From: Porphyromonas uenonis DSM 23387 = JCM 13868
GTDB lineage: Bacteria > Bacteroidota > Bacteroidia > Bacteroidales > Porphyromonadaceae
NCBI RefSeq assembly: GCF_000482365.1
Contig: NZ_KI535306.1
Location: 300,958-364,957, forward strand
Direction: 5' to 3'
Length of the DNA: 64,000 nucleotides
The translations under genes and the position numbers were made by a program. Below are positions 16,986-25,653 of this stretch, piece after piece (position 1 is the stretch's first letter; the number at the start of each line of letters is the position of its first letter). The notes under the pieces are model-generated. The model saw only the letters and a program-made list of their open reading frames with translations. It had not been told where the DNA came from and searched no databases.

Positions 16986-18013
16986 TGCTACGTATGATGA
17001 GTATAATGCAAGGGAAGCCCCCTTTCCACAGCTTGGCTAAGCGACCCTCTGGGACACTATACCAAAGTGCCGTACTCAGTCTGCTACTCCTCTGCGGAGT
17101 GTTGCTGACTAGCTGTGTACCGCAAGACCCGCGCGACATATGCTGTAGCAAGGTCACGCTCGAGTATCGCTACGTGCGCCACAATGTGGACGAGTATCCT
17201 ACTGAGGTGCAGCAGATGAGGCACTTCCTCTATGACGCTCACGGCAACCTACTCAGAGAGGTGCCACAGAGCCCCTCCACGCCCCAGACGCTCTCCCTAT
17301 CGGGACTGCCCGTGGGTCGCTACACGATCCTCACCGTGGGTAATGCCACTGAGGAGCACACGCTACTTGATCCTCTAGCTAGAGGAAGCAATCTGTCTGA
17401 CATGACGCTCACGCTGCGCAAGCTCGCTGATGGACGTTATGCTCCGCAGGGTGATCAGCTCTTCTGGAACTATAAGACGATCGACATACAGCCAGGTGCC
17501 AACGATCACTACATCTGTGATCTCGCCAATATACATACGCACCTTTACTATAGCGTCATCTGGGAGTCTGTACCGCCCTATGCCGATGGCTACACCGTAC
17601 GCCTCTCAGAGTTGACGGAGCAGTACAGCCTCGACCCAGCGAAGTCGAACCTCCATCTGCCGATCAACGCTGAAATGCAGGTCACGCACGACTTCCCGCT
17701 ACATGCGCCACAACTCATACAGCTCGAGGAGCAGCCCAAGCTCTTTAATCACACGCTAGAGGGCAGCTTCATCTCGCTACGCTATCTCAACGACCGCATC
17801 CCCACCATTCAGGTGTGGCACGGCGACCAGGCGATCACCAAGCCGATAGACTTGACACGCGCCTTCCGCTCCTTTGGCTGGATACCAGACCAGAGACCCG
17901 AGCAGATCTACCGCATCTTACTACGCATCAATGATGATGGCAGCGTCACCCTATTCCCCTACTTCAGTGGAAGCGTTGCAGACTGGGTGCCCGGTGGCAC
18001 AGTCACGCAGTAA
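16985..18013 (+). CDS. FimB/Mfa2 family fimbrial anchor lipoprotein
   Basis: 342 residues. The signal region ends in the lipobox LLTSC (Cys at about residue 44), so the mature protein is a lipoprotein; the n-region is long, and the Met at 16,997 or 17,003 may be the true start instead of the ATG that overlaps the upstream stop (TAATG). The mature part has the transthyretin-like beta folds of the FimB/Mfa2 family, with YRYVRHNVDEYP, LPVGRYTILTVGNA and a late RILLRINDDGSVTLFPYF strand. In Porphyromonas these proteins cap the base of the fimbria and fix its length and anchorage. It lies between the DUF3868 gene and the fimbrillins. Confidence 0.87.
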   Translation: MLRMMSIMQGKPPFHSLAKRPSGTLYQSAVLSLLLLCGVLLTSCVPQDPRDICCSKVTLEYRYVRHNVDEYPTEVQQMRHFLYDAHGNLLREVPQSPSTPQTLSLSGLPVGRYTILTVGNATEEHTLLDPLARGSNLSDMTLTLRKLADGRYAPQGDQLFWNYKTIDIQPGANDHYICDLANIHTHLYYSVIWESVPPYADGYTVRLSELTEQYSLDPAKSNLHLPINAEMQVTHDFPLHAPQLIQLEEQPKLFNHTLEGSFISLRYLNDRIPTIQVWHGDQAITKPIDLTRAFRSFGWIPDQRPEQIYRILLRINDDGSVTLFPYFSGSVADWVPGGTVTQ

Positions 18014-18063
18014 CCGCACACTATCAATTAGCACAAATAACGAAATCAATAACAAACTAGAGT

Positions 18064-19527
18064 ATGAAAAAGACAATTGCAATCGCACCTCTACTCTTAC
18101 TCGCCTCGATGCTCACACTGCTCGTAGGCTGTAATAGGAGTACGGGAGCCGAAGAGCCAACCCTCACAGAGGGCAAGCCCTCGCTCACCTTCACGCTGCA
18201 GATGCCGCAAGGAGAGCCTGTCACCTACCGCTCAGCAATCCATGATCAGCCTGAGTGGACGGTCAAGTCACTAACCATGTATCAGTTCAACGCTGACGGC
18301 TCCAAGCTCCTCAGCATTGACAACATCGACATGGAAAAGCTTCAGCAGACGGCAGATGCTGAGTACAGCTATACGAAAGAGTTTGCCGAGAATCAGGTTG
18401 GTACGACCAGCCGCTTCCTCTTTGTCGCCAACGATGAGATAGATGGCGTCACTGTGGGCATGAGCCGTGCCGACTTTGAGAAGCTCCTGATGACCAAGCG
18501 ACTTACTGCGAACGGAACCTCAAAGGACATCCTCACAGGCACCGATCCCGACTACACCATCCCTATGTCTGGCGTAGCTAAGCAGGGGAATACCGAGCTG
18601 ATTGCCCTGACGGGTACCAACAAGGGAACCACAGTCGTCCTGACTCGTGCCGTAGCTCGTGTCGATGTATCGAACCACGTGCCTAACCTAACCATCACCA
18701 AGCTTTACGTCGAGAACACCTACGACCGCACCACTACCTTCCCCACGAAGGATGCGGCAGGTGAGCCCACTTATCAGGCTCCTGCGGGTGCTCAGAAGGT
18801 AACAATGAGTGCAGGCTTTGCTCCACTACCCGATCCCTTCACCGGTATCGCAGGTGCTGAGGGTAAGGAACTCAAGAAAGCCTTCTACCTCTACGAGGGT
18901 CCCCAGCCAGAAAATGAGGCTGACAAGGCTAATGCCACGACAATCATCGTCGAGGGCAAGCTCGCCAACGGCAAGGAAGTCAAGTACCTCATCCCCTTCA
19001 CTCGCACGAGTGCTACCTACACGCCTGTCAATATCAAGAGAAACTATCTCTACCGAATCATTCTCGGTGACAACTCTCCCCTGGAGCCAGGCAGCAAGCT
19101 CGTCTTCTCCATCGAGGATACGCCATGGAATACAGTCCTCCTCAATCACCACATGCCAGTCTTGGATGTGGAACTTATTGAGTTCTTTGAGACAAAACTA
19201 GCTAAGTACGACTATCTAAACCACACTCTCTATACAGCAGATATAGACGACTATAAATTCAAACTACTAAACCGCTTTAAGGAGCATACAGGCTATACTG
19301 TAGAGCCTATCAACGAGGATGCACAGACTATGGAATTTGCCCAAATCAAAGATTTAGATGGTCGAGATAAACTTAAAATTGATACGACGAACAAGAAAAA
19401 TCCAACGGACCGCACCTCTAAACGTGTAGCACAGTTTGCAATCTCAAGCGATGCAGCACCTGATGTTAAGTGTATTCTAACAGTCGTTTACGATAAGGAT
19501 TATACAAACCCAGACTATAAGAAGTAA
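18064..19527 (+). CDS. Mfa1/FimA-like fimbrillin lipoprotein
   Basis: 487 residues. Lipoprotein signal: MLTLLVGC with Cys at about residue 23, followed by a Ser/Thr/Glu-rich stretch. The mature protein reads like fimbrillins of the FimA/Mfa superfamily: two beta-sandwich domains, SLTMYQFNADGSKLLSI, RFLFVANDEIDGV, an Arg-bearing segment (VLTRAVARVDVSN near 203) where a gingipain-type protease could cut to free the donor strand, and RNYLYRIILGDN. The last ~110 residues become more A+T-rich at the DNA level and more charged. It is a probable shaft or accessory subunit. Fifty bases separate it from the anchor gene; it is two bases from the next. Confidence 0.82.
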   Translation: MKKTIAIAPLLLLASMLTLLVGCNRSTGAEEPTLTEGKPSLTFTLQMPQGEPVTYRSAIHDQPEWTVKSLTMYQFNADGSKLLSIDNIDMEKLQQTADAEYSYTKEFAENQVGTTSRFLFVANDEIDGVTVGMSRADFEKLLMTKRLTANGTSKDILTGTDPDYTIPMSGVAKQGNTELIALTGTNKGTTVVLTRAVARVDVSNHVPNLTITKLYVENTYDRTTTFPTKDAAGEPTYQAPAGAQKVTMSAGFAPLPDPFTGIAGAEGKELKKAFYLYEGPQPENEADKANATTIIVEGKLANGKEVKYLIPFTRTSATYTPVNIKRNYLYRIILGDNSPLEPGSKLVFSIEDTPWNTVLLNHHMPVLDVELIEFFETKLAKYDYLNHTLYTADIDDYKFKLLNRFKEHTGYTVEPINEDAQTMEFAQIKDLDGRDKLKIDTTNKKNPTDRTSKRVAQFAISSDAAPDVKCILTVVYDKDYTNPDYKK

Positions 19528-19528
19528 T

Positions 19529-21769
19529 ATGAGACATACCATAAACTATATAGCAGCCCTCCTGATGCTGTCACTCGCTCTCCTCTCTTGTAGTAGAGAG
19601 ACGGGACTCAAGATGGACGAGGGAGCAGGCAATACCGTAAGATTCACCATTGAGTCTTCACTTCGTGCTGCCGGTGACGAAAACACGACACGCCCCACGC
19701 CAGCACTAGAGCGTGAGCGCAAGATAGAAAGCCTCTATGCCGTCGTCTACAAAACTTCATCAGGTCTACACCACAAGACGGTCAAGTGTACGGATTTAAC
19801 TAATGGTAAGTTTGAGTTTGACAATGAGAAGAGTGGCGAGTTTTACTTCTTCCTCGTTGCTAACCCAGACGCTGACCTTGTAGCCAAGCTGATGGCTGGT
19901 CCCTCAACTCCCGAGGATCTAGGGATGCTTGTTGCAACCCAGACTCCAGGTGAGGACAATCAAGCCTCAAGCTTCTTGATGACCTCAGATCGTAAGAATG
20001 TGACTGTCCAATCCAAGAAATCTACCGATCTAGGAGCTATCAAACTGGTACGTGTCGCTGCCCGATTTGATATCTACAACACCATCGATGGGTTGGAGAT
20101 CCAGAAGGTAACCTTCGGCAAGCGCCGTATTCAGTCTCACCTCTTCGCTCAGGTTGGCAAGATGGACGGCATTGAGGCTACGGAGAATGCTAAGGTCTAC
20201 GACGGCTCACTCTTTGAGAGTAACACCCTTAAGGCAACCATCTACGGCTACGAGACCGACGTGCGCAACGAGACTTTCTTTACCATCGAGGCTACCTACA
20301 AGGGCAAGCCACTCAAGCCCGAGACTGTCCGTCTAGAGAACTTCGTCATCAAGCGCAACCACCTCTACAACATCATCCTACATGATGTGGGCGGTGCACA
20401 CGAGCCAGACGACCCGACAAAGAAGTTCGGTCAGTTCCAGTACACTATCAAGGTCATAGATTGGAACGATAGCGAGAAAGGGATTAACTACGCAGAAGAC
20501 GACATCCTCAAACCCTTTTACGTAGACTTCTCAGCTCAGATCTCCAATGCTCCCTACATGACGCCCTACCTAATCAATTCTCCCGAAGACATCTACACGA
20601 CAACTAAAGGAGCCAGTGATGTAACCATCACTGTAGGAGGATACATCGAGCCAGGCACACTAGCTTTTGCTGAGGGCTTTGACAACACGATGAATGCTAC
20701 ACTTACAGATCTAGGTAATCCAACGACAGATCCTAAGACGGGCAAGATCTCGCACAGCTACAAGCTCTCAATCCCTGCTATGACAGACTTTGTTCCACTC
20801 GTTAAGGATGGCAAGCCAGCAAAGCCTGAGTTCCAAGAGATACCTCTTGTTGCCAAGAACTACTCAGGAGCAACAGTCAAGAACGTCACCATCAAGCATG
20901 GTCGTATCAAGATGCCCCTAGAGTATGTCACAGCGCACTCTCTAGCACCTCATACTGAAGGCGAGGATTTTAAGTTTGCTACAGACGATGCTGACTTCAA
21001 CAATGTAGGATACTTCTATGCGCTCGGCTTCCAAAAAGAGCACAAGCAAGTAACCATCGATGGTAAGAAGTATCACCTCCCAGACTATGGTTTTGAGCTC
21101 AATAGTATCTTTCCCCAATTCAACAACCCCTCCACGGGTTATTCCTACTACAGTGTCGGGGAAAATGCTAGAGCTGTAGACAATGCCTCTTGTTTGGTTG
21201 TTATGCCTTGTTGGGCCTACCTAGTTGGAGGAAAAAGCGGTACAGTTCGTGTCACCTCTGACTACCGTACAGATATAGCAAAGAAAGTCTCCTATGGTCT
21301 GCGCCTCAAGAAGATGGACGAAGGTTATAATAATATGCTTGTCACAGCATACCGCTATGAGTGGGTGGGTGACTGGACACCCATAACTACTGGAGCTGTC
21401 ACCTCTTACTATAAGGTTACAACCCGCTATTTAGGTCCCAACTGGAATGGTGGCGTAGATGGCATTGCTAAAGAGGAGTTTTGGAACAACAACAATGAAA
21501 ATGATGCCACTCGTCGCTTCTATGCTCTAGGGAGAAAAGATGGAGATGAACCATTAAAGATCGGCGAGCAAGCCATAATAATCTCTTCTGTCAGCGTTGA
21601 TTACAACAATCAAGGTAAGAAGATTACAGATGATCAAGTAAAATCGAGAGTTACAACAGCTCTATTGACAAATAGGGATTGCTCTACATTTATGAACGTC
21701 TTCGGCAATAAACCAAAGAACTCAACGACTCCAAGACGATTTCCCGTACGTCTCTTCAGTGACAAGTAG
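19529..21769 (+). CDS. Large fimbrillin-like lipoprotein, likely tip or accessory subunit
   Basis: 746 residues, last gene of the operon. Lipoprotein signal with ALLSC (Cys at about 21). Residues ~35-330 repeat the fimbrillin layout (IESLYAVVYKTSS, FYFFLVANPDADL, LVRVAARFDIYN with the Arg, NHLYNIILHDVGG). Residues ~330-746 are a second large beta-rich part with many aromatic and Gly residues (GYFYALGFQKEHK, VVMPCWAYLVGGKSGTVRV). A fimbrillin domain with a long C-terminal extension at the operon end fits a tip adhesin, as Mfa3-5-type proteins do; this is inference. A strong terminator follows. Confidence 0.8.
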   Translation: MRHTINYIAALLMLSLALLSCSRETGLKMDEGAGNTVRFTIESSLRAAGDENTTRPTPALERERKIESLYAVVYKTSSGLHHKTVKCTDLTNGKFEFDNEKSGEFYFFLVANPDADLVAKLMAGPSTPEDLGMLVATQTPGEDNQASSFLMTSDRKNVTVQSKKSTDLGAIKLVRVAARFDIYNTIDGLEIQKVTFGKRRIQSHLFAQVGKMDGIEATENAKVYDGSLFESNTLKATIYGYETDVRNETFFTIEATYKGKPLKPETVRLENFVIKRNHLYNIILHDVGGAHEPDDPTKKFGQFQYTIKVIDWNDSEKGINYAEDDILKPFYVDFSAQISNAPYMTPYLINSPEDIYTTTKGASDVTITVGGYIEPGTLAFAEGFDNTMNATLTDLGNPTTDPKTGKISHSYKLSIPAMTDFVPLVKDGKPAKPEFQEIPLVAKNYSGATVKNVTIKHGRIKMPLEYVTAHSLAPHTEGEDFKFATDDADFNNVGYFYALGFQKEHKQVTIDGKKYHLPDYGFELNSIFPQFNNPSTGYSYYSVGENARAVDNASCLVVMPCWAYLVGGKSGTVRVTSDYRTDIAKKVSYGLRLKKMDEGYNNMLVTAYRYEWVGDWTPITTGAVTSYYKVTTRYLGPNWNGGVDGIAKEEFWNNNNENDATRRFYALGRKDGDEPLKIGEQAIIISSVSVDYNNQGKKITDDQVKSRVTTALLTNRDCSTFMNVFGNKPKNSTTPRRFPVRLFSDK

Positions 21770-21818
21770 TCGCCTAGATCGTTAGTCTCCGAGCGAGGCT
21801 ACACGAAATAGATACAGT

Positions 21819-21860
21819 GAGGCGGTGTCTCCCCAGCGTGGGGTGGCACCGCCTCTGCTA
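21819..21860 (+). terminator. Terminator of the fimbrial operon
   Basis: GAGGCGGTG (21819-21827) pairs with CACCGCCTC (21847-21855), with an inner CCCC/GGGG pair. Weak T content after it, but the stem is strong and 50 bases past the stop. Confidence 0.65.
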
Positions 21861-22019
21861 TATGTCAGGACAAGCTCTCCCCGGGAGCCTCATTTTCCCT
21901 GAAGATGCTGTTCCAAACTGATGGGAAGCTTTCGTTCCGACCCGCTTGGGATTTGTTCGTCCCGCCCTTGGGATCGTTTCGTCCCGACAGTTTGCGCCCC
22001 CTATTCATAGCGCATAGCT

Positions 22020-22470
22020 TACGTATAGCCCTTTGTAGGGACGCTCGGTCGAGCGTCCGTCCCCGTCAAAACCACGACGTTGTAACCTTTGACACAACGG
22101 ACGCACGACCGTGCGTCCCTACATTTCGCTACACGTATCATCGTTACACGTATCGCTTTGACACAACGGACGCTGTAACCTTTGACACAACGGACGCACG
22201 ACCGTGCGTCCCTACATTTTGCTACACGTATCATCGTTACACGTATCGCTTTGACACAACGGACGCCCTCCGGCTAGACACTCGCCGTGCGTCCCCGTTA
22301 AAGGTTACGGGATCAATACTCGTCTAGTCGTTCTACAACGGACGCACGAGCCGTGCGTCCCTACAAAGGGTTACACGTATCATCGCTACACGTATCATCG
22401 TTACACGGATCGCTTTGACACAACGGTCGCTGTAACCTTTGACACAACGGACGACAAGCATGGCTCATAG
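22020..22470. repeat. Array of GACGCAC/GTGCGTC repeats with a 93-bp tandem duplication
   Basis: Fills most of the 730-base spacer 21,770-22,499. Two near-identical 93-base units begin with TGTAACCTTTGACACAACGG (22081 and 22174); a partial third lies at about 22,430-22,454. Each unit contains the palindrome GGACGCACGACCGTGCGTCC. The blocks CTACACGTATCATCGTTACA and CGCTTTGACACAACGGACGC recur several times. No believable gene. Confidence 0.75.
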
Positions 22471-22485
22471 CTTGCGACTTTTGTC

Positions 22486-22493
22486 TACCTTTG
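22486..22493 (+). promoter_or_regulatory. -7 box very close to the TonB receptor start
   Basis: TACCTTTG lies only six bases before the ATG at 22,500. If used, the transcript would begin at or next to the start codon and be leaderless. No TTG at the normal upstream distance. Confidence 0.35.
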
Positions 22494-22499
22494 TAAGCG

Positions 22500-24971
22500 A
22501 TGAGATCACTTCACTACATCGTCTTACTGCTCTGCGTCCTATTGCAGGGATGCGCGCTGGCTCTGCACGGTCAAACGACAGGTCAGGCGACCGACACGAT
22601 GGCTGTCGCGACGCCTCACCGTGTGGCACTCACAGGGTACGTCTTAGATCGTGACCGTGAGCCGATTGAGTTTGCCTCGGTACGTGTCGAGGGTACGAGC
22701 ATCGGCACCTGGAGCGACCTGACGGGCGCTTACCGCTTGGAGCTGGCCCCGACGACCGACAGCGTGGTGGTCACCTACAGCTCCATCGGTTATCAGACGG
22801 TGCGTCAAGTGTACCCGCAGGGGATCTCACGAGACATGCACTTTAACCCGATGCTGGGCGAGAATGCGATCAACCTCGGCACGGTGACCGTGCGAGGCGA
22901 GGCGCGGCCGCCGAGTATGGAGCGGATCACGACTCAGACGCTCGCCATGGAGGCTTCGCCGACACGTAGCATCGAGTCGATGGTGGCTACCTATGCGGGG
23001 GTCACGCAGCACAACGAGCTGAGCACGCAGTACAATGTACGTGGGGGGAGCTTCGATGAGAACCTCGTCTACGTCAACGGTATCGAGGTTTACCGTCCGC
23101 TATTGGTACGCTCAGCCGAGCAGGAGGGCTTGAGCTTTGTCAATACTGATCTGGTGGAGCGGGTTTACTTTTCGGCGGGAGCCTTCGATGCGCACTATGG
23201 CGACCGACTCTCCTCGGTCCTAGACATACAATATAAACGTCCCACGAAGTTGGAGGGCGCTGTCACCCTTGGCTTGATGAATAATAGTCTCTACGTGGGG
23301 GGCAAGCATGGGCGCTTTACCCATGTCACGGGCATCCGAACGCGCACCACGCAGCTGCTGCTCTCGAAGATGGAGACCCGTGGGGAGTACAACCCCTTCT
23401 ATGCGGATGCGCAGACCTATCTGACCTACACCTTCAATGATCGCTGGCGCATCGAGGGCATCGGCTACTACTCCTGGACGCAGTACCGCTTTCGTCCACA
23501 GCAGCGCGAGACGACCGTCGGCTCTCTGCAAAATGCGAAGCACTTTACCGTCTACTTCGATGGGCAGGAGCGAGATCGCTTCTCCACACTCTTTGGTGCC
23601 TTGACGCTACACTGGCGCCCCAGCAGTCAAGGGGCGCACAGGCTGGACCTGAGCCTCTACAACAGCAACGAGCGGGAGAGCTACGATATAACGGGCGCTT
23701 ACTATCTACAGAAGGAGGCTGACCCGACGACTGGATCGGATAAGCAGGAGCTCCTCGCCACGGGTGTCAATCATGAGCATGCCCGCAACCTGCTCCGCTA
23801 CTCGGTCGCCGCACTCGCTTACAGTGGCAACCAGCGCCTCAGCGAGACGCATCGTCTCATGTGGGGTGCGGAGCTACGGGGGGAGCAGATAGCGGACTAC
23901 ATATCAGAGTGGGTCAAGCTTGACTCGGCGGGCTACAACCTGCCACGCGATCCAGAGCTAATCAAGATGCAGAGCAACCTTTACTCCAACGTCTCGCTGC
24001 GCTCGGCACGTGCCTCGCTCTATCTGCAGGATGAGATGCAGTGGCAGACCTCTTCGGGGCGTTATAATCTGACGGCCGGCGTGCGGGGGAGTTTCTGGTC
24101 GTTCAATAAGAAGGCAGACTTCTCGCCTCGCTTGGTCGCTTCGTGGCGACCGAAAGAACTGTCCGACCTCTTGGTCAGAGCAGCTGGAGGACTATACTAC
24201 CAGAGCCCCTTTTACAAGGAGATACGCATCATCGAGGCTGACGCCATGGGCAATCAGTCGGTACTGCTCAACGATCAGGTGCGTTCGCAAGGATCGGCAC
24301 AAGCCTTGGTCGGTGTGGACTACAACTTCCTCGTGGCGGATCGCAAGTTTCGCCTTACCGCCGAGGGCTACTACAAGCATCTCTTTCGGATCAATCCCTA
24401 CTATGTGGACAATGTCAAGCAGCGCTACCTAGGTCAAAACCTCGGCACGGGCTACATCGTGGGGCTAGATGTCAAGCTCTTTGGGGAATTTGTCCCAGAC
24501 GTAGACTCGTGGTTCACAGCCTCGCTGATGCGTGGCCGGCAGACCATCGAGGGGTATGGCGAGATGCCACTACCACACGTGCCGGACTACAATTTGTCGC
24601 TCTTCTTCCAGGACTACTTCCCCGGCTACAAGCGGATCACGCTCAGCTTGCGAGGTGTGCTGACGGGAGGACTCCCTCAGCTCAACGCCGCCGAGGGATT
24701 CGGTCGCCCACTCTTCCGTGGCAAGCCTTACAAGCGAGTCGACATCGGCATGCAGTACACGCTGTGGGATCGCGAGACTGCACAGCCTGGTGCGTGGCGC
24801 TGGCTACAAGCGCTCAGCAAGGTCTCGGTCGGGGTGAATGTCTTCAACCTCTTTGACATGACCAACATCGGCTCTTACTACTGGCTCTCGGACGCTTACC
24901 GCAACCAATACGCCGTGCCCAACTACCTGACGGGACGCCAGTACGACGCCTCGCTCATCGTCCGCTTCTAA
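22500..24971 (+). CDS. TonB-dependent outer-membrane receptor with carboxypeptidase-like N-terminal domain
   Basis: 823 residues. Signal peptide at about 1-26 (IVLLLCVLLQGCALALHGQ; a Cys at 18 leaves a lipoprotein option). Residues ~42-120 are a CarboxypepD_reg-like domain (GYVLDRDREPIEFASVRVEGT, GAYRLELAP, SIGYQT). The plug domain follows (~145-245) with SIESMVATYAGVTQ, QYNVRGGSFDENLVYVNGIEV and VYFSAGAFDAHYGDRLSSVLDIQYK; the 22-strand barrel ends at SLIVRF, with a terminal Phe as expected. It takes up an unknown ligand across the outer membrane using TonB energy. No SusD partner is adjacent, so a metal chelate, vitamin or peptide is as likely as a glycan. Confidence 0.92.
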   Translation: MRSLHYIVLLLCVLLQGCALALHGQTTGQATDTMAVATPHRVALTGYVLDRDREPIEFASVRVEGTSIGTWSDLTGAYRLELAPTTDSVVVTYSSIGYQTVRQVYPQGISRDMHFNPMLGENAINLGTVTVRGEARPPSMERITTQTLAMEASPTRSIESMVATYAGVTQHNELSTQYNVRGGSFDENLVYVNGIEVYRPLLVRSAEQEGLSFVNTDLVERVYFSAGAFDAHYGDRLSSVLDIQYKRPTKLEGAVTLGLMNNSLYVGGKHGRFTHVTGIRTRTTQLLLSKMETRGEYNPFYADAQTYLTYTFNDRWRIEGIGYYSWTQYRFRPQQRETTVGSLQNAKHFTVYFDGQERDRFSTLFGALTLHWRPSSQGAHRLDLSLYNSNERESYDITGAYYLQKEADPTTGSDKQELLATGVNHEHARNLLRYSVAALAYSGNQRLSETHRLMWGAELRGEQIADYISEWVKLDSAGYNLPRDPELIKMQSNLYSNVSLRSARASLYLQDEMQWQTSSGRYNLTAGVRGSFWSFNKKADFSPRLVASWRPKELSDLLVRAAGGLYYQSPFYKEIRIIEADAMGNQSVLLNDQVRSQGSAQALVGVDYNFLVADRKFRLTAEGYYKHLFRINPYYVDNVKQRYLGQNLGTGYIVGLDVKLFGEFVPDVDSWFTASLMRGRQTIEGYGEMPLPHVPDYNLSLFFQDYFPGYKRITLSLRGVLTGGLPQLNAAEGFGRPLFRGKPYKRVDIGMQYTLWDRETAQPGAWRWLQALSKVSVGVNVFNLFDMTNIGSYYWLSDAYRNQYAVPNYLTGRQYDASLIVRF

Positions 24972-25009
24972 CCAGAATGGTAAAGACGCAGCGAGGCGGA
25001 CGTGTAACG

Positions 25010-25185
25010 ATTTGTAGGGACGCACGGTCGTGCGTCCGTCCCCGTTAAAGGAGACGATATCAATACTTGCCTTGCCGTTCTACAACGAACGCCCTCCGGC
25101 TCGATAGTATCCGTGCATCCCTACAAAGGGCTACACGTATCATCGTTACACGTCTCGCTTTGACACAACGGACGCACGACCGACA
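25010..25185. repeat. GACGCAC/GTGCGTC dispersed repeats
   Basis: Carries GTAGGGACGCACGGTCGTGC, GGCTACACGTATCATCGTTA and CTTTGACACAACGGACGCAC, matching the arrays at 1363 and 22,020. It occupies the left part of the 680-base spacer before dnaK. Confidence 0.65.
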
Positions 25186-25195
25186 GCCACCCCGT

Positions 25196-25450
25196 AAAAA
25201 GGACCTCGTGAGAGGTCCGACGCATCGTAGCCGTCGGTCGGAGGGGCAAAGCCCCGAACGACCGATGGATAGGCGAATGTGGTAGCAGGTCGACCCCTTG
25301 TGGGTCGGACTAAGCGAAGACACAGTCCCAGTCCGACCTCCCACACCGGGGAGGTCGCTTGCTTCGTGTGGCACTCCTCCCCCCAGTCGTTCGGAACTTC
25401 GCTCCTCCGACTGGGGGCTACGAAGCGTCCGACCGCAAGCGGTCGTTTTT
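25196..25450 (+). ncRNA. Candidate structured RNA or hairpin-chain repeat, copy A
   Basis: About 250 bases nearly repeated at 37,793-38,036. Read on the plus strand it forms six hairpins in a row: GGACCTC-GTGA-GAGGTCC (25201-25218); CGGTCG..GGGGC-AAA-GCCCC..CGACCG (about 25,233-25,265); CGACCC/GGGTCG (about 25,290-25,307); GACCTCCC/GGGGAGGTC (about 25,334-25,355); CCCAGTCG/CGACTGGG (about 25,382-25,416); GACCGC/GCGGTC then GTTTTT (25,431-25,450), like an intrinsic terminator. Compared with copy B, the first loop changes from GTGA to GCAA (both GNRA) and stem changes keep pairing through G-U. Not matched to a known RNA family from memory; a promoter is not evident. Confidence 0.5.
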
Positions 25451-25538
25451 GTTAACGGCTGCATCATTAAGATCGTTCGACAACGGGCTACTCGTCTCAT
25501 TTGGACTTGGTGGCACTTTGACATAATGTCGCAAGTGA

Positions 25539-25569
25539 TTGCGTCGTGGCACAATGTTTGATACCTATG
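25539..25569 (+). promoter_or_regulatory. Promoter of dnaK
   Basis: TTG (25539-25541), 20-base spacer, TACCTATG (25562-25569), one base off the TAnnTTTG form. The leader to the ATG at 25,654 is about 80 bases. No CIRCE inverted repeat is seen. Confidence 0.55.
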
Positions 25570-25653
25570 TGATGTAAGCGTCTGACCTACGGATGGTCCA
25601 GGTCAGCCGACAGACACATTAACAAATCAGAAATCAACAAACAACACAATACT

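Noticed and set aside
25060-25554. Minus-strand 164-codon gene in the dnaK spacer
   Set aside because: It lies wholly in dispersed repeats and the hairpin-chain element, with no family resemblance; the matching frame at 37,779-37,961 is explained the same way.
25501-25562. Sigma-54-type promoter (TGGCAC...TTTGA) before dnaK
   Set aside because: The second element lacks the required GC; a better fit to TTG-N20-TAnnnnTG is present.
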